A stretch of DNA of 64,000 nucleotides from Porites lobata (lineage: Eukaryota > Cnidaria > Anthozoa > Scleractinia > Poritidae): the NCBI GenBank assembly GCA_942486035.1, contig CALNXK010000008.1, forward strand, positions 3,301,001-3,365,000. The letters are read 5' to 3'. The notes under the pieces were generated by a model. That model saw only the letters and a list, made by a program, of their open reading frames with translations. It was not told the origin of the DNA and made no database searches. Positions 33,619 through 46,643 of the stretch are shown here, piece by piece. Both the position numbers and the translations under genes were made by a program. Positions within the stretch are counted from its first letter, which is position 1. Each line of letters opens with the position of its first letter.

Positions 33619-36600
33619 ATGGCGGATGATAGCTCAGATAAGAGTGGTAAAACATTAGAGCCAAAATACTTAACAAAACAGACTTTGTTTCCCGTAATCG
33701 GAGCTAGTAAGAGTAAGGGGTCTGGTAGCCTTCTTTTCCCATGTTCTTCTTTTAAAGTTGATGAACGCGCGGCAGGTATTGGTAAAGGTAAGGGGAAACT
33801 TTTTCCACTTTATCACGACTTTTTTTAATTCCCCACATTAGACAAAGAACCTTATCTCAAAGTCCATAAAACCGATTAGTTAGTGAATTATCGGTTTATC
33901 GTGCACTCCTTTAAACGTAGTTAGTCCGTTAAAGTTATACAAGTGAAGAATTATTGTATTAACCACATATGTTACTGGTCATTTGGTCTGGAAACCCTGA
34001 TGGCTATCCCTCAAGTGTGTTTATAGTGAGAATAATATTGAAGACTACTTATACACTAGAGGTGTTTTCTTTGTTATATTCGTTGGGGTTTTGTATGTCT
34101 CGAGGAATCTTTCCTGAATATTCTTTTTTTACAATGATTTTTAATGGTGCTTATTTTATTTTCCTATCTTTTTTCAAAGGAGACAATCAACCAAGCTGGC
34201 TTAGAAATGAAAGCTACAAGAATGTTTCATTTAATAAAAGTGATCAAGGTGATACTAACATCAAGGATCAGAGACAGCTCCCATATGAATTTTCAGAAGA
34301 CACTGATCACCAGTTTCTGGGACCAGGAGAGAAGCGTACTTACTCTGAAATCCCCAGTTCAGAAGATGAAGAAAGAGAACATTATAGGAAAGAACATGAT
34401 AGGAAGGAGAGTTCAAGGAGACACCATCGTGATAAAAGGAAACACAAGCATAAAAAGAAACACAAGCAAAAGCATGATAAATCGGAGAAGAAGGCTCGGA
34501 TCAGTGATGATAGTGATAAGCCTGATACAATTTGGAGAGAAGAAGCTCTGCTCAACCCTGAGAAAGCTTACAGACTGAGTAAAAAACCTGATTTAGCAAA
34601 TCGTATGTATGACTCTTTATACCGACTGGACGTTGCGTTGTATAAGATGAAGTCAAATTTAACTTGTCTGGGCATCAGCAAACATCAAGTTATTGAACTG
34701 TCTGAAAAGCGAGGGAAGAAAAGCAAAAAGGCCAGAGATATCATTTCCAGATATTGGAACATAAAAGATGATAAGCTAGACGAAGTTGAGGAGGGAATTC
34801 CTACTATAATGCCTTGTGTGTTAAAAAGCAAAGAACTGGATGTTTCTTTTAATGATAGCAGTGGTTATATTTCCCTTGAGTTACCTGGGGCATCTGAGAA
34901 AGTTAGAAATGATCACTCTGTAGATGCAGTGAAAGAATCAAAATATACTGATGCTGATTGTCAAGACTTTGAATTGCGCGAAAAAACTGCTGAGCTCAAC
35001 AAAATTTTACGTGAAAATCCCCATGACATTCAAGCATGGCTTGATCTTGTTAATTTCCAAGAAGAGGTTGTCTGGAAGGAAGATTCTGTTAAATCAAGCT
35101 TTACAGCAACTGGGCGAGAAAAGAGAAAAGCTGCTACAAGAACTATCATAGAGAAGAAAATTGCAGTCTTTGAAAAAGCACTGCAACAAAATCCATCTTC
35201 TGTAGAACTAATAATGGGTCACTTGGACCTCTGCAGTGGGATCATGGAAGGTGAAGAATTGGTGCAGAAATGGAAGAAAGTGACTTTTGTGCATCCAAAT
35301 AACATTACATTATGGTATCATTATTTGCGCTTTGTGCAATCAAGATTTTCTGTGTTTTCATTTAGTAACACATCTGCAGTATATGGTAAATGTTTGAGCA
35401 CTCTATCAGCGATCAAAGAAGGGACTTTTACCTCTCATGAAGCTGATGAGGATATAGAGAGTGGAATACTGGACTTGTTCATTCAGCAGTGTCAGTTTGC
35501 GAGGCAGTCAGGTAATGTATGATCATTAAGACTGTTTAAACAGGACTACCAAAAGATACTGTCTGATAGTTTTTTTCCTCATATTCTCTTTCTTTAATGG
35601 ACACATCTAGCTGTAATCCAAAAAAGTAAAGAAAATAATATTTCATGAGTGGCAAACCCCTATACAACTTCAATAGAAAAATGTGATCATAAATCGTGTT
35701 AAATTACTTGGCTGAAGGAGGAAACAACATTTTTCTTTGAGTGTTGAAAAATGGTAATGTTCTATTTATCATATATCAAACACCAATGAAATAACAAATC
35801 ATTTCACTTATATAGTTTTTTTGTTGCAAAAGGTGCAATTTGTTGTGTAACCATAGCATTTGTGATCTTTTCACATGTGAAGTTATCTTATTCTAATGTG
35901 TGAAGATATCATGTTGTCATGCAAAAGCTCACCTATTATTTCCTTGGTGTTTATATAAATATTCCTACTATTGTATTGTCCAGTAAGTTGTCAGTCTTTT
36001 ACAGCACTGACTGGACTGGGTAGCCTTTTAATAGCGGACATATAGGGCATTTCTTTCAGAAGATAAAACTTAATGTAACATGGCTAGGTTGATGACTGTT
36101 TTACAATGTCAATAGCCTGCGTAGCAGGCGCTTGGAAGTAGTGGGCACAAGAAAAAACGGGCGCGCGAGAAGGAGACATGCGAGGGGAGAGGAAGCGCCT
36201 GCACGGAAGGCCCCCGAAAATCGTTTCCCGCCCCCTCTCTAATTACTTGGCAGCCGTTGCGTGATCTGTCAAAATTTTTGACAGAAAACGACTGACCTCG
36301 CACAAACAAAGCAAGCCGCCAAAAAGCGTTGTACATTTTATCTTCGGTCTAAATATATCTGTTATAAAGATCAGCTGGGTTATCTGATTATAGAGCAATG
36401 GAGCAATAAACCGATGGTTAACACACAGCTCTAAATCGTTTTTTAACGTGGGCACGATAAATAGGAAATAACAAAGTCAAAACTGGGTATCTTTTAAAGA
36501 ATGCGTGCTGTGTATTATAAAAACTAAAAATATTGTTCTGGTCAGACACCAACGATCACAGTGTACGTGGAAAATGACCATATTGCTTTTACTGCGCTAA

Positions 36601-39600
36601 CTGGCAGCCGTTTTTGGAGCAGACATGTCTTACTAAGCGGACCTAAACCTCAGAACACAAACAGTACCGACATGTTTTCTACTGCAGTAATAAGACATAA
36701 ACAACAGACCTCAGGTCGCCTCCAAACGGCGAATAATACTATAGTGAAATGTTTTTTTCAAATTCATGCCCCTGGTAAGTGTTTCATTTCATCAATCATG
36801 TCCAAGTTTTGATGGTATACGTTCCATCGACAGCACAGGCCGCCAAGTTCTCCTGAGCAAAGAATATTTCCTCTGATCTTCATTGCAAAGATTCGACAAA
36901 TCTTTTGTCTCTTGCCACTTCTGTTGATGCGTGTCCGATGTCAATTCTTTCCATCGTGAATACCGTTTGAACACTCCAACTTTTCTTTGAGATTACAGCC
37001 ACATAGTCCCATTAAACCAGATTGAAGTGACCTCCGAGACCTGAACTTCGATTGTATACAATTTAGTGGTTTCAGGACCCAGTGGTGTAATGCAAGATCT
37101 TCTCTACGTTGTCCATGTACTATTGATTGACAGTTTTCTCGCCCCACGCGGTTAATTTTTCCCTCGGGAGCCTCTCGACCAATTGGAAATATCCGCACTC
37201 ACAGAGTGCGAGTTGAAACGATTTTCGGGGGCCTTCCGTGCAGGCGCTCCGTCACCCCTTGCGTGTCTCCCTCGCGCGCGCCCGTTCTCTCTTTCGCCCG
37301 CTACTTCCAAGTGCCTGCTACGCAGGCTACAATGTCAAATTAACTCGATCGGTGGTTTGTGCTGTCCATTCCTAAAATTAATCACTCGGAAAAAGCTGTT
37401 GCATTACCACTGCATTTGGTTTGTCAGATTGACACTTTGATTTTGTGTCTTGTTTTTAGGTCACACAGAAAAGGCCATTGCACTGCTACAGGCCTTGGTT
37501 GAGCTAAACTGTTTTTGCTCAGCTGATCTGGAGAAGAACACCCCTGTTGGTGGACAGATAGCTTTTCTGGAGGCATTCTGGCATAGTGGACAACCAAGGT
37601 AAAGAAATAAAACAATCCATGAACCTCACAACGTTGTACAGATGTCTTCTCAGCTTAGAAAGATGAAAGTTGAATTCTTGTGTTACCAGTATTTGCAGTC
37701 TTGAAATCTAACATAAGCTTCCTTATGTTAATTAAGGTTTGGTGAGAATGGTGCAGTTGGATGGAAGACATGGATGGCTAAAGAAAGGGAAAGTATATCA
37801 TGTGAGACCCTTATTGATATCAGAGCAATTTTCAAGTCATTTTCCTCAAGAAAAACAGGCAACAGTGATTCTCTTGATGAGGCGGAGGAGGAGATGACCA
37901 TTACAAGAGATCAACCTCTCTGGAAGAATTGGTTGCAAGTTGAATCATCCCGTGACAGAAGACAGCTTTTTCCATGGCAACCAGATGGAGAAACAGCACA
38001 AACAGAAGAGGATTGTGATGATCCTGAAAGGCTGGTACTATTTGATGACATCAGCTCAAGTCTGTTCAAAATGGCGGATCCTATGAGCAAGCTCAAGCTG
38101 GTCTTGTCATTCTTACAATTTTTTGGAGTTCAAGTACCTTGTCTTAGCTCATCAACAAGCAAAGATGTGCAGCAATTTCTTAATACATCACTAGAGCATG
38201 AATTGCAACTTCTGGGACCTAGCATTCCCAGGGGATCTCAGTTTCTTGGTCTTTGGCAGTCATACTATTGGAATGATGATGTCCTCTGTAATGAGGCAAA
38301 TCAACAGTGGCCCACACCAGAGGCCTTGACATTTATAAGGAATATCTTTGGGCAAAGCCTGTCTGTGTTTGATGGAAGAGAAAGAAGCTTTCTGATGGTT
38401 ATATGGCTGTGGTATGAGTTTCAGCTAACAAAGAATGGACAACCAGCAAAGGAAAGTAAACGGATGTACAAAGATGTGCGGAAACTGGCCAAGAGCCTTC
38501 TCAAAATGCCAGAAAACAGGTTTGTAAATAATATGGGCTCTGCCATACAGTTATATATAGAAAAAAAGCATCACAGTTGACCTTAACTCAGTGGAACTTG
38601 GGATTAGCTGGAAATATGCCTGTCTTGTTGTGGGTGACAAGAGGAACCCACAATTTTATCATAATCTCCAGCTTGCTATTACACATACAGGGCACTTGTT
38701 TAGACTTCCACTAAGAATAAATGGAATGCAAGCTGATCTGATGTACCTTTGGTCCTTTTATCACTTGAAATCTGATCATACGTGTTCTGACCATCTATCA
38801 CATGAATCTTACGCAAAGCACAGTGTTGGAGCAAAAGAGTTTTGACGTGTAACCTTTGGTTATTACTGGGTAATATTATTGGGAGTCAAAAGGTTACAGA
38901 AAACTAAATGCAGGTCATTGCAAAAGTATAGATTCCTTACTACTGTACGTAAGTTGTCAGAGTATTAAAATAATCATTGTTTTTCAGGAATGATCTGAAG
39001 CTATGGCAAACCTATGCAGAGATTGAGTGGATATCCGGCAACAGAGACGAGGCTGTCAGAGTGTTTGACTCAACTCTGATGATGGGTGGAGAGATGTTTC
39101 CTGATGAACAAAGCAGAAGAGCTGCCTTAGCCCCAATTGTCAGGTACCTGCACTTACCCTTTGCAGCCTTAGTGTAGCATTGCGCATCCTTACTACGCAT
39201 AATTTCAAGCGGGATTAGCGCTCACACATTAAAACATGGTGGCTTTTACCCTAAGGATGGAGCTCCTCAGAGGGCTAAACTATATTTTAATGTTCTCTTA
39301 AACAAGTCTGGTGGCCTGTCATTTGTCTCTCTTTTTTTAAGATGAGCAGCAGCTAATTTGATTCTCTAGAATAAATAGAGCCTATAATTCTCTGTGCAGA
39401 AAATTAAAAAACCAGGGTGCAAAGAAAATCATTTTTATAGCTTGCCATTCGGGCAAGCTGAAGCTAGCATTTACTAGCCCAGACGTCATTTCAATTAGCC
39501 CCAAAAGCTTTTCGTCGAGCAGAATTTTTTTTATTGATTTCACACTTCTTCTGTTTTACTAATTCCTCAAAGAACATCACTTGCCGGTCGGGCAAGTTAA

Positions 39601-42600
39601 AAACAGATTTCGCTAGCCCGATAGCAAAATCCACTAGCCCCGGGCTATCGGACACTACTTTCTTTGCACGCTAAAAACAAACAATTGCCAGAAATATGTT
39701 CAAAGCATGTACCTGAAACATAACTTGTAAATTATAATCACATAAGTATTTTAAAAACCTTGTGTAAATACTGCGTACAAGTTGTTCCTGCTCCTATAGT
39801 AGTATGGGGACCCCCCAATTTTCAATAACCAATCAGTAAAGTTTGACAAAAATGATCTCATGGCAGGTTCTATTTCAGAGGAATGAGCTTAAAAGGGTAA
39901 GGGGTTGGACCTTAGGGAGAGCCTCCCTGTATCTAGAACTTTAAAAAAGGCAGCTTTTGCTGATGGGACCAGCATGCTCAACAAAAAAAATGTGCCAAGC
40001 AATAATCACACATACTTTATAGTTGATTATAATAAATTATTATTCCATTGATCTTGACTGCTGATAAGCATTTTCTCTTTTGCATCCACTTAAATTTTAT
40101 ATTTTTCTAGCCTGTTTGGGCGGGCAAAAGCTGCTTGTTTATGTTCGTACTGTTGTAACCGCCATCTTTGTTATGACGGAGGAAGATTAGGGAGAGTAAA
40201 AATAGTAACCCTAAGGGTAGGTGCTAGGGTGAAAGAAAGGAAAGAGTTCCAACTATTAAGTCAATGTACTACTTTTACCATTTTTGCCTTTTTTCTCCTT
40301 AGTTATTTCTTAATTATAATTATTCGTTTCTGTAAACTTGTTCAATCTATGGCGAGATAAATACTACTTCTACTGCTGATAAGTTAGAATTTGATCTTTG
40401 GTGGTCCTTACGTTAGGTAACATTTAATGTTTAAATGCTTAGTTGTGTAGTTTGAACCTTTACTCGAAGAGTGAAATTAACAAGTTTACTTTGTTCTTTT
40501 CATACCAACTTCCCTGTTGGGTTAGACATTCAGCAGTGGACTAACCTTTGCATGGAGTGTTGGGTTAACTTCCGATCCAACAACAGCTGAAAATGCATAA
40601 TAATTAAAATAATTTTTGATTGATTATTAGATCATATGCTGAACTAGAAGTGGGTATCACTACAGACTTAAGGAAGTCCCAACCTTTGGCAGGTGCAGAG
40701 GGTAACAAGAAAGCACTGCAGATACTGACAACTTTTGCAGAGGGAGCTTTGTTCCAAACTGCCTTTTCCAACTCATCAGCATTCACATCAGCTGTTCAAC
40801 TGCTTAAAGCACGCAGGGTTTATCAAAAGATCCACCAAAGCATGGTTGAAACAGGTGAATGTCAGACAAAGGAGACACTGATATCAGACTGTGGTCTTGC
40901 CTCTGGAAGTTTGGCAGTCCATCTAGAAGCTTGCTGTGTTCTTTTTGAGTACCTAAACACTGGCATCAACAGTGTATTGTGCATGTGTAATGACTTTTTG
41001 TCAAACCCATCTGGTCTCAGTGAGCTGGACATTGAGCTCATTCTCAGCTCTTATATCAAACTTTTCAAATTTCACTGCAACACTGGCAGAACATTAACTC
41101 TGAAGGACACGAGACATATTCTGCACTCTGCACTGGAGAAGTTTCCTAATAATCAAGAATTCATTTCATTTTACATCCAGCAAGAGTCAAAGTCTGTTCT
41201 GACTGGTGAAATAAGAAGAACGCTTGACAAGGTGACGCAGAAAGCAACCACACCCATCCCTTGGATCTTTGCTCTTCATTACGAGCAGTGTAGGTCACAG
41301 TCTGTTGCGTCTGTCATGGAGTGTACTGATCCAATGGCAACTGTCTTGGAAGAAAACTCCACACCAGTCGTTACTTCTCTTCCTATTACAGGGGTGGTTA
41401 ATCGTCAGTACTCACTGTTTGAAAGAGCAATAGCCAGTCCATCAGCAAGACATTGTGTGGCATTATGGAGAATGTTTATGAAATTTGAGGTAACTAAAGC
41501 ATAAAACTGTTAAAGTTCTTGCAATTTCACGTTAGGTTGGTGTTTGCTAGGGACATGGTTACAACTGTAATAATATTGTAAGAGCACTTATGATTGGCAA
41601 AAAAAGGAATGGGATTAATTTTATAAGCAGACAGAATTAGAGTCGCAAGAATCAGAATGTTCCATCGGTTAGTAACGTCTGCCAAGCACGGCTGATATCT
41701 TTAATTGGGGCTCCCAATGGACTCAATGTATTTCCAGAAGTGTGATTCGAATTTTCTTTCATCGTGATTGGCAAATGGACAATGGCATTTTTATCAGCCA
41801 ATCACGGCATGAGTCAAATCCCAGTAGGCAGGTGGGGGCCTGGAACAAGTATTTTGATGCTGTTTCACAGACAGACTTAACCAGAGTCTGTGGCAGGGAG
41901 TGAGGCTAATTCATGTAAAAACTACACAGTTTCAAAAATATCCAGATTCATGTGGATTGGGCCTTAGATTGTAGAAGCAAAAGCAGTTCTAAGTGGATAA
42001 ATAAATCAATCATGATCACTTCCATGCATTGTGATTGGTTTACACTGTAGTTCTTCCACTTCTGCTAGCAACCCTGTCAGTCTGGTTCTCATTTGATCAT
42101 AAGCAACAGTTGTAAGTAGAAGTGGACCTCTGGAATAAATGACACTAGGGCTTGGACTCTTGCTCTGGCCATCGCTTGTGAAAACCAGCCTCTAATAACA
42201 GTACTGCCGTTTACTTCCAATGATACTTCCTTGTTACTCGTAATAACCAAAGGTTACTGAGTGCGGGCGACAACGATTGAAGGTCAAAACGTTTTTGCTC
42301 AAATGCTGTGCTTTGCATAAGTTTCACGTGATTGATAGTCAAAACGTGTAATCAGATGACAAGTGATAGAAGGTCCAAACACATGTGATCAAATTGCGTT
42401 CTGTACATTCCATTCATTCTTAGTGCAAGTTCCAAACGAATGTTGGCTACATACATGCAACACAAGCATAATAACAACCTGGCCCCAGTTGTTCAAAAGT
42501 TGGATAACACTATCCACCTTTAGAACAACTGGGACCTGGAGATTAGAGTTGTGGGCGCCTCTTGTCACCCGCAAAAAGAAATGAGAGTAAAATATCAGAT

Positions 42601-44369
42601 ACTTTTCTAGAAATTGCATTTTGAAAAAACTTATTTGAAAGAAAAAATGATGGGAATTTTCATGAATTTTTATCACTTAAAGTGTGCTCTTTAGACATTC
42701 TGTTATTTGAATCCAATTAATGGTAGCTTTTCTATTCTTTCAGTATCTCAACTTATGATTTAATTTACACTGCTGTACTGGTAATCTGGCTTGTAGTCTT
42801 TGAATTATATGTGGCATTGTTTTCATTTTAATAAACTAAAGATGGCATAAATAATGCAGCTCTCTTAAGTTCTTTTAATTAACTCTTTTTAGTATTTATT
42901 TGCACTTGTTTTGGAAATGTTTTCAGTCACAACGTGGAAAGGAGAAAGTCAAGTCTGTATTTTACCAAGCTCTACAAAATTGTCCCTGGGCCAAGGTAAA
43001 ACCCTTTGTTTTTTGGTGACAGTTAAGGAAGTTGGATCATTATTCGTATCTGGGTAACCGCCCACCTACTCCTCCCCTAAGCAAACATTTTGCCCTAAAA
43101 AAGTAAGGCATAGGAGAGGGGTAGGTGAAAAGTTTCCCAGAAACGCAATGATCCAGAAAGATATGCACTATTGGGACTAACACTAAGGGCACTTTCCATT
43201 TAGGGAAGGTACGTTTTTAAAGGTTAATTGGGGGCGGGGGGAGGGCTAGGGCTTCAGAGGGGAGGGTGATCCAAAAAATTGGGACCCTTGGGGAGGGTCA
43301 ACCCTTATTTTAAAAGGTATTAAGGGAGGGTCACAGGCTTTTGTGTTGCCTGAGATGGGGGGTCACGTGTTTACCAGGTAAGGAAAAGGGGAGGGCCATG
43401 AAATTTTTCAGAAAAAATGATGAAAAATACCCCAATACCCTAGCCCTACCCCCCCAATTAAAAACCTACCTTACCTTACCTTTATCTGAACTGACTGACC
43501 AGACCATCCCCATCGTAATGAGAATTTCATTTTTAATCAAAACTATCAAATCCTATTAATAGTATGCACAAAGATGGTTTTTCACAAATTTCTTGGAAAA
43601 AGCCCATTTCATTGTCAGAATGACCGGTCTGACAATGGTTCGGCCAGCCAGTTTGACCAAGGGAAAGCACCCCAAGTTTCTGTATCAGAGAAGTGTTATT
43701 ATCTATTTATCTATCTATTTTGGGCACAGCCGCACTGATTTGAGAAGTCTACCCCATTCCTGTCTGTTGGCCATGACAGGTGCGAGATCCTGCCTTGAAA
43801 GACTGTTGTCACTCTCTAGTCGGTCAATGAATATTGTTGCTGGGTGCCCCCTTGAGTATCTGCCATGTTTTGGTTCCCAAAGTTGGGAAACAGTCTCATT
43901 CTTGGTTGTCCAACAGTGGCCGCTAAACTGCAGCCAACATGACTGTTGTCATAAATCTAAAAACATTTCATGGCTGAAGAACAGCAGGGGCCAACAAAAG
44001 GTGTCTGTTTTAGGGAAGTGTCAGAGTCTTACAGATGTTTCACTTGAAGTAGAGTGGACCTGTAGATTACTATTGTCTTTTTTATTTCTTTAAAAGATGC
44101 AAATCAGTGTGAATCAACTGGAATATTTTTAATTGAGTAATAAAATTATCAAGTTCTGCCTGTTGTCAAATGTCAGTTAAGGAGTTTAGTTGCAACAAGC
44201 TGTTTACAGACAGTGGGTCATTAAAGGATTTTCTTTTTTGAAGGTTTTGTACCTTGATGCTGCACAGAATTTACCAGAGGATGTTCAGGACATAGTTGAT
44301 TTAATGACAGAGAAAGAAATCAGACTGCGTGCTCCACTTGAAGAAATTGAACTTCTCCTTCATGATTAG
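33619..44369 (+). CDS. NRDE2: NRDE2 nuclear RNA regulator
   Basis: Complete orthologue of NRDE2 (NRDE-2 family), a nuclear HAT-repeat protein that works with the exosome-linked helicase MTR4 in RNA surveillance and splicing. Eight exons: 33619-33787, 34180-35511, 37460-37598, 37737-38519, 38988-39143, 40631-41489, 42927-42995 and 44244-44369, giving 1,210 residues (human about 1,160). All junctions are GT/AG and in phase. The N-terminus has a Lys/His/Arg/Ser-rich tract (HKHKKKHKQKHDKSEKK), then KPDLANRMYDSLYRLDVA. Family blocks follow: RENPHDIQAWLDLVNFQEEV, VYGKCLSTLSAIKEG, QTEEDCDDPERLVLFDDI, NDLKLWQTYAEIEW, VFYQALQNCPWAKVLYLDA and the C-terminal LMTEKEIRLRAPLEEIELLL. Start chosen because the ATG has a good context and the frame is open to a donor. 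Introns carry transposons. Confidence 0.95.
35808..35970 (+). repeat. Family-C dispersed repeat, copy 2
   Basis: Parallels 19590-19750 motif by motif (GCAAAAGGTGCAATTTG, TGTAACCATAGCATTTG, TTTTCACATGTGAAGTTA, GTGAAGATATCATGTTG, GTTTATATAAATATT). Located in intron 2 of NRDE2. Confidence 0.65.
36104..37338. mobile_element. MULE-like non-autonomous transposon with 9-bp target duplication
   Basis: The element spans 36113-37329 (1,217 bp) between direct repeats CAATGTCAA at 36104-36112 and 37330-37338. Ends are inverted repeats of about 115 bases starting TAGCCTGCGTAGCAGGC and including GAGCGCCTGCACGGAAGG or close variants and CCCCCGAAAATCGTTTC at their inner edges. The interior has no transposase-like frame. 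Long inverted ends with a 9-bp duplication are typical of Mutator-like elements. It lies in intron 2 of NRDE2. A related single arm is at 53110-53209. Confidence 0.85.
39415..39668. repeat. MITE with GTGCAAAGAAA ends
   Basis: GGGTGCAAAGAAA at the left and TTTCTTTGCACGC at the right form the terminal repeat. Internally CATTCGGGCAAGCT and CGGTCGGGCAAGTT, and two CTAGCCC-type motifs, are repeated. In intron 5 of NRDE2. Confidence 0.7.
42481..42540. repeat. Short palindromic MITE
   Basis: GGCCCCAGTTGTTCAAAAG pairs with TTTAGAACAACTGGGACC around GTTGGATAACACTATCCAC. The ends resemble those of family A. In intron 6 of NRDE2. Confidence 0.7.
43185..43673. repeat. Family-B MITE, copy 2, with G-rich insertion
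   Basis: Begins AAGGGCACTTTCCATTTAGGG and ends GGGAAAGCACCCC. The right 190 bases match copy 1 (GACCAGACCAT, TAATGAGAAT, TTTTTAATCAAAACTATCAA, GGTTCGGCC). The left part holds unrelated G-rich DNA, including four G runs at 43229-43250 that fit a G-quadruplex. In the last intron of NRDE2. Confidence 0.65.
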
Positions 44370-45163
44370 TCTTGCTACAAGTATTGTTAAATCAAGGTTT
44401 AAACCATTCATCTGGAATCTTTTGAACACTGGACCCTGTACTTTGTGACATACATTTCTTTATTCAGCATTACTTTGGTTTCTTTGAAAATCTGAAATGT
44501 TTAGTACCATTTTGACTAGTTTTAAAAAAATTATTAATGTGATTAACTAAATTATAAAATTGAAAAGATTCTTCTTCGAAAGAAATCTTTGTACATTTTC
44601 ACGAGAGATAACATTATAAATAGCCATACTTGCATTTCCAAATCTTTTATGCCAGTCCCTTTGCAGGAATATCATGATTTTTAATTCAAATTCAATTTTG
44701 AAAAACCTAGAGTACATTACTAAGAAAACCGTATAAAATCGATGGATACATGATTCATAGTAATTATATACATTTGTTGGCACCTTTTTGTTACTGTGCA
44801 ACTAAAAATTAATGTACAAGCTTAAACTAATAATACTGTTGATAAATATTTACAATCAAGTGTACTAAATAATACAAGTAGTAGATCAAACATGAGAGTA
44901 TTTTTTAGAGGATTCAGAAAACGAAAAGAAAGCAGATTTTTTATAACCACCTTCTTTGTGTCTGGATACCAAAAAAACACTCTTTCACAGGTTTGAGATG
45001 GCTATCAAAATAATGATCAGTATTTTTTTAAATACATTTGAAGTCAAACTTCTCGTCATACAAGGAGTACATTATTATTTTAAACCTCTTGCAGTAATGA
45101 TTTATCTTATTTTAGCATCCACTCTGAGATCTTAGTTATTAAGAATCTGTAGCAATTAGTGAT

Positions 45164-45305
45164 AACAGGGCTGTCACTGAGACTTCAAGCAGCCAGGAAG
45201 TTCTTTTGATTATATTATCCCTTTGTTTCCTATGAAAGTAGTTGAGGGTTATGCTTAAAATTCCCTGAAAATCCCTGGCCCTTGGTTTTTAGTGACAGCC
45301 CTGAG
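45164..45305. repeat. MITE with CAGGGCTGTCACT ends
   Basis: ACAGGGCTGTCACTGAGA at the left and TTTTTAGTGACAGCCCTGAG at the right form the terminal inverted repeats of a 140-bp element. Confidence 0.75.
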
Positions 45306-46249
45306 TGATGACATAGATTTCAGAGTACTTTACTTAAAATTAATAAGCAAAACTATGCAAGTGGTGTAAGTGGACAAAAAAGTTGCAAACCTCCCACTAC
45401 AATAATTCAAGAACACCCAATATTATTGTTTTCTAGTTAGTTAAGGTTTGTTGGAAAGCAAAATATTACTGTGGCTTATTTGTTCACCATTTTGTGCTTC
45501 ATGATTGTACAGTACAGCATGGTAATTGTAGCATTACATGTGTGTTTCTTGTGTGTAAATCTGCCATATTGCATGCAAATTCATGGTTGTCAGAAAGTTT
45601 TGAAGTAGATGGCTGAGTTGTCAAAGTAAGTGGCCAGTCCAGGGACATTTTATTTAAAAAACGCCATCCGTAAAGACATGCCAAGCAGAGTAGCCGGCTG
45701 ATACTAACCAAATAGCTGGCTACTTTTAACAACCTTGAAATTACAAGAGAAATACATCCGCGAAACACAGCGTAAAAAATATACAAGACAATGCACGCAA
45801 ATTTTCTTAAACTTAGTGTACAAGTAAGAGAGAAAAATTTCCTACTATAAACTCATCTTGCACATAGTTGTTTGTGTAGAATTTTACACACGTGTTTTTG
45901 CACGTATTTTGCATGTGCATAACTTGTTACATGCAATTTTACACACATGTAAATGCTGGCTGCAATTCCCGTGGCCTGTACCGTATGTGCAAAATTTAAC
46001 CAATGATTATGAGAAGGTACCATTACTGCTATTGAGATTACATGTAGTATCTACTTTCAAAATTTTTCTATTGCAGCATGTATTTGATTACAGTTACGAC
46101 TCATCACAGCCTCAAAATTCTTGGTTTTTGCCAGCTTCTTGGAAGCAATTCTATAAATATTAGAAAAATGTATTTTGTAGTAAGTGCAAAGTGCCAAGGG
46201 CAATATTGCTCGGTAAAGGAGTTTCAAACTACACCCCTACCCTTCTCGG

Positions 46250-46580
46250 GACAGGGTTTGTACAGATTTTTGGATCCAAAATTCAAGACTTTTCCCCGAA
46301 ACAATATTTATTTTTCTAGACTCAAGGTTACCAATAATAGAGACCTTGAAAAACCCACTCCCTAGGAAGAGAGTTCTGAAAATTCTCATTCTGTGATTAA
46401 AAGTCTTGGCTACGGGCGAGATTGAAAGGGATTTGACCACGGGAAAAATTTCACTTATAACGCACTTGTTGTAGCTTCACAAAAAGTTTCCCACCTTTTA
46501 CCATTTTTCCAGGTCTGAAAAATTACTTTGGAAATTTCAAGACTTTTTCAAGAATTCAAGACTCTGTACCAACCCTGTCT
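46250..46580. repeat. MITE with GACAGGGTT ends
   Basis: GACAGGGTTTGTACAGATTTT at the left; GACTCTGTACCAACCCTGTC at the right, its imperfect complement. AATTCAAGAC occurs near both ends. About 330 bp, between NRDE2 and SRF. Confidence 0.7.
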
Positions 46581-46643
46581 GGAGTTTTAAAACGTCAAAT
46601 TTTGTTCACATATGAAAATGTGAACTTGTTCACAAATTGATAC

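Larger units (their letters stand above)
44370..46643. other. Convergent intergenic region NRDE2-SRF
   Basis: No gene seen. Presumably holds both 3' UTRs. Two MITEs are recognisable (45164-45305 and 46250-46580). The remainder is AT-rich. Confidence 0.6.

Noticed and set aside
33969..34179. Plus-strand frame upstream of NRDE2 exon 2 (starts MLLVIWSG)
   Set aside because: Hydrophobic read-through of the intron; the acceptor at 34179 and phase with exon 1 show that coding starts at 34180.
35512..37459. Frames inside the MULE-like element
   Set aside because: None shows transposase motifs; those in the arms are products of the inverted repeat.
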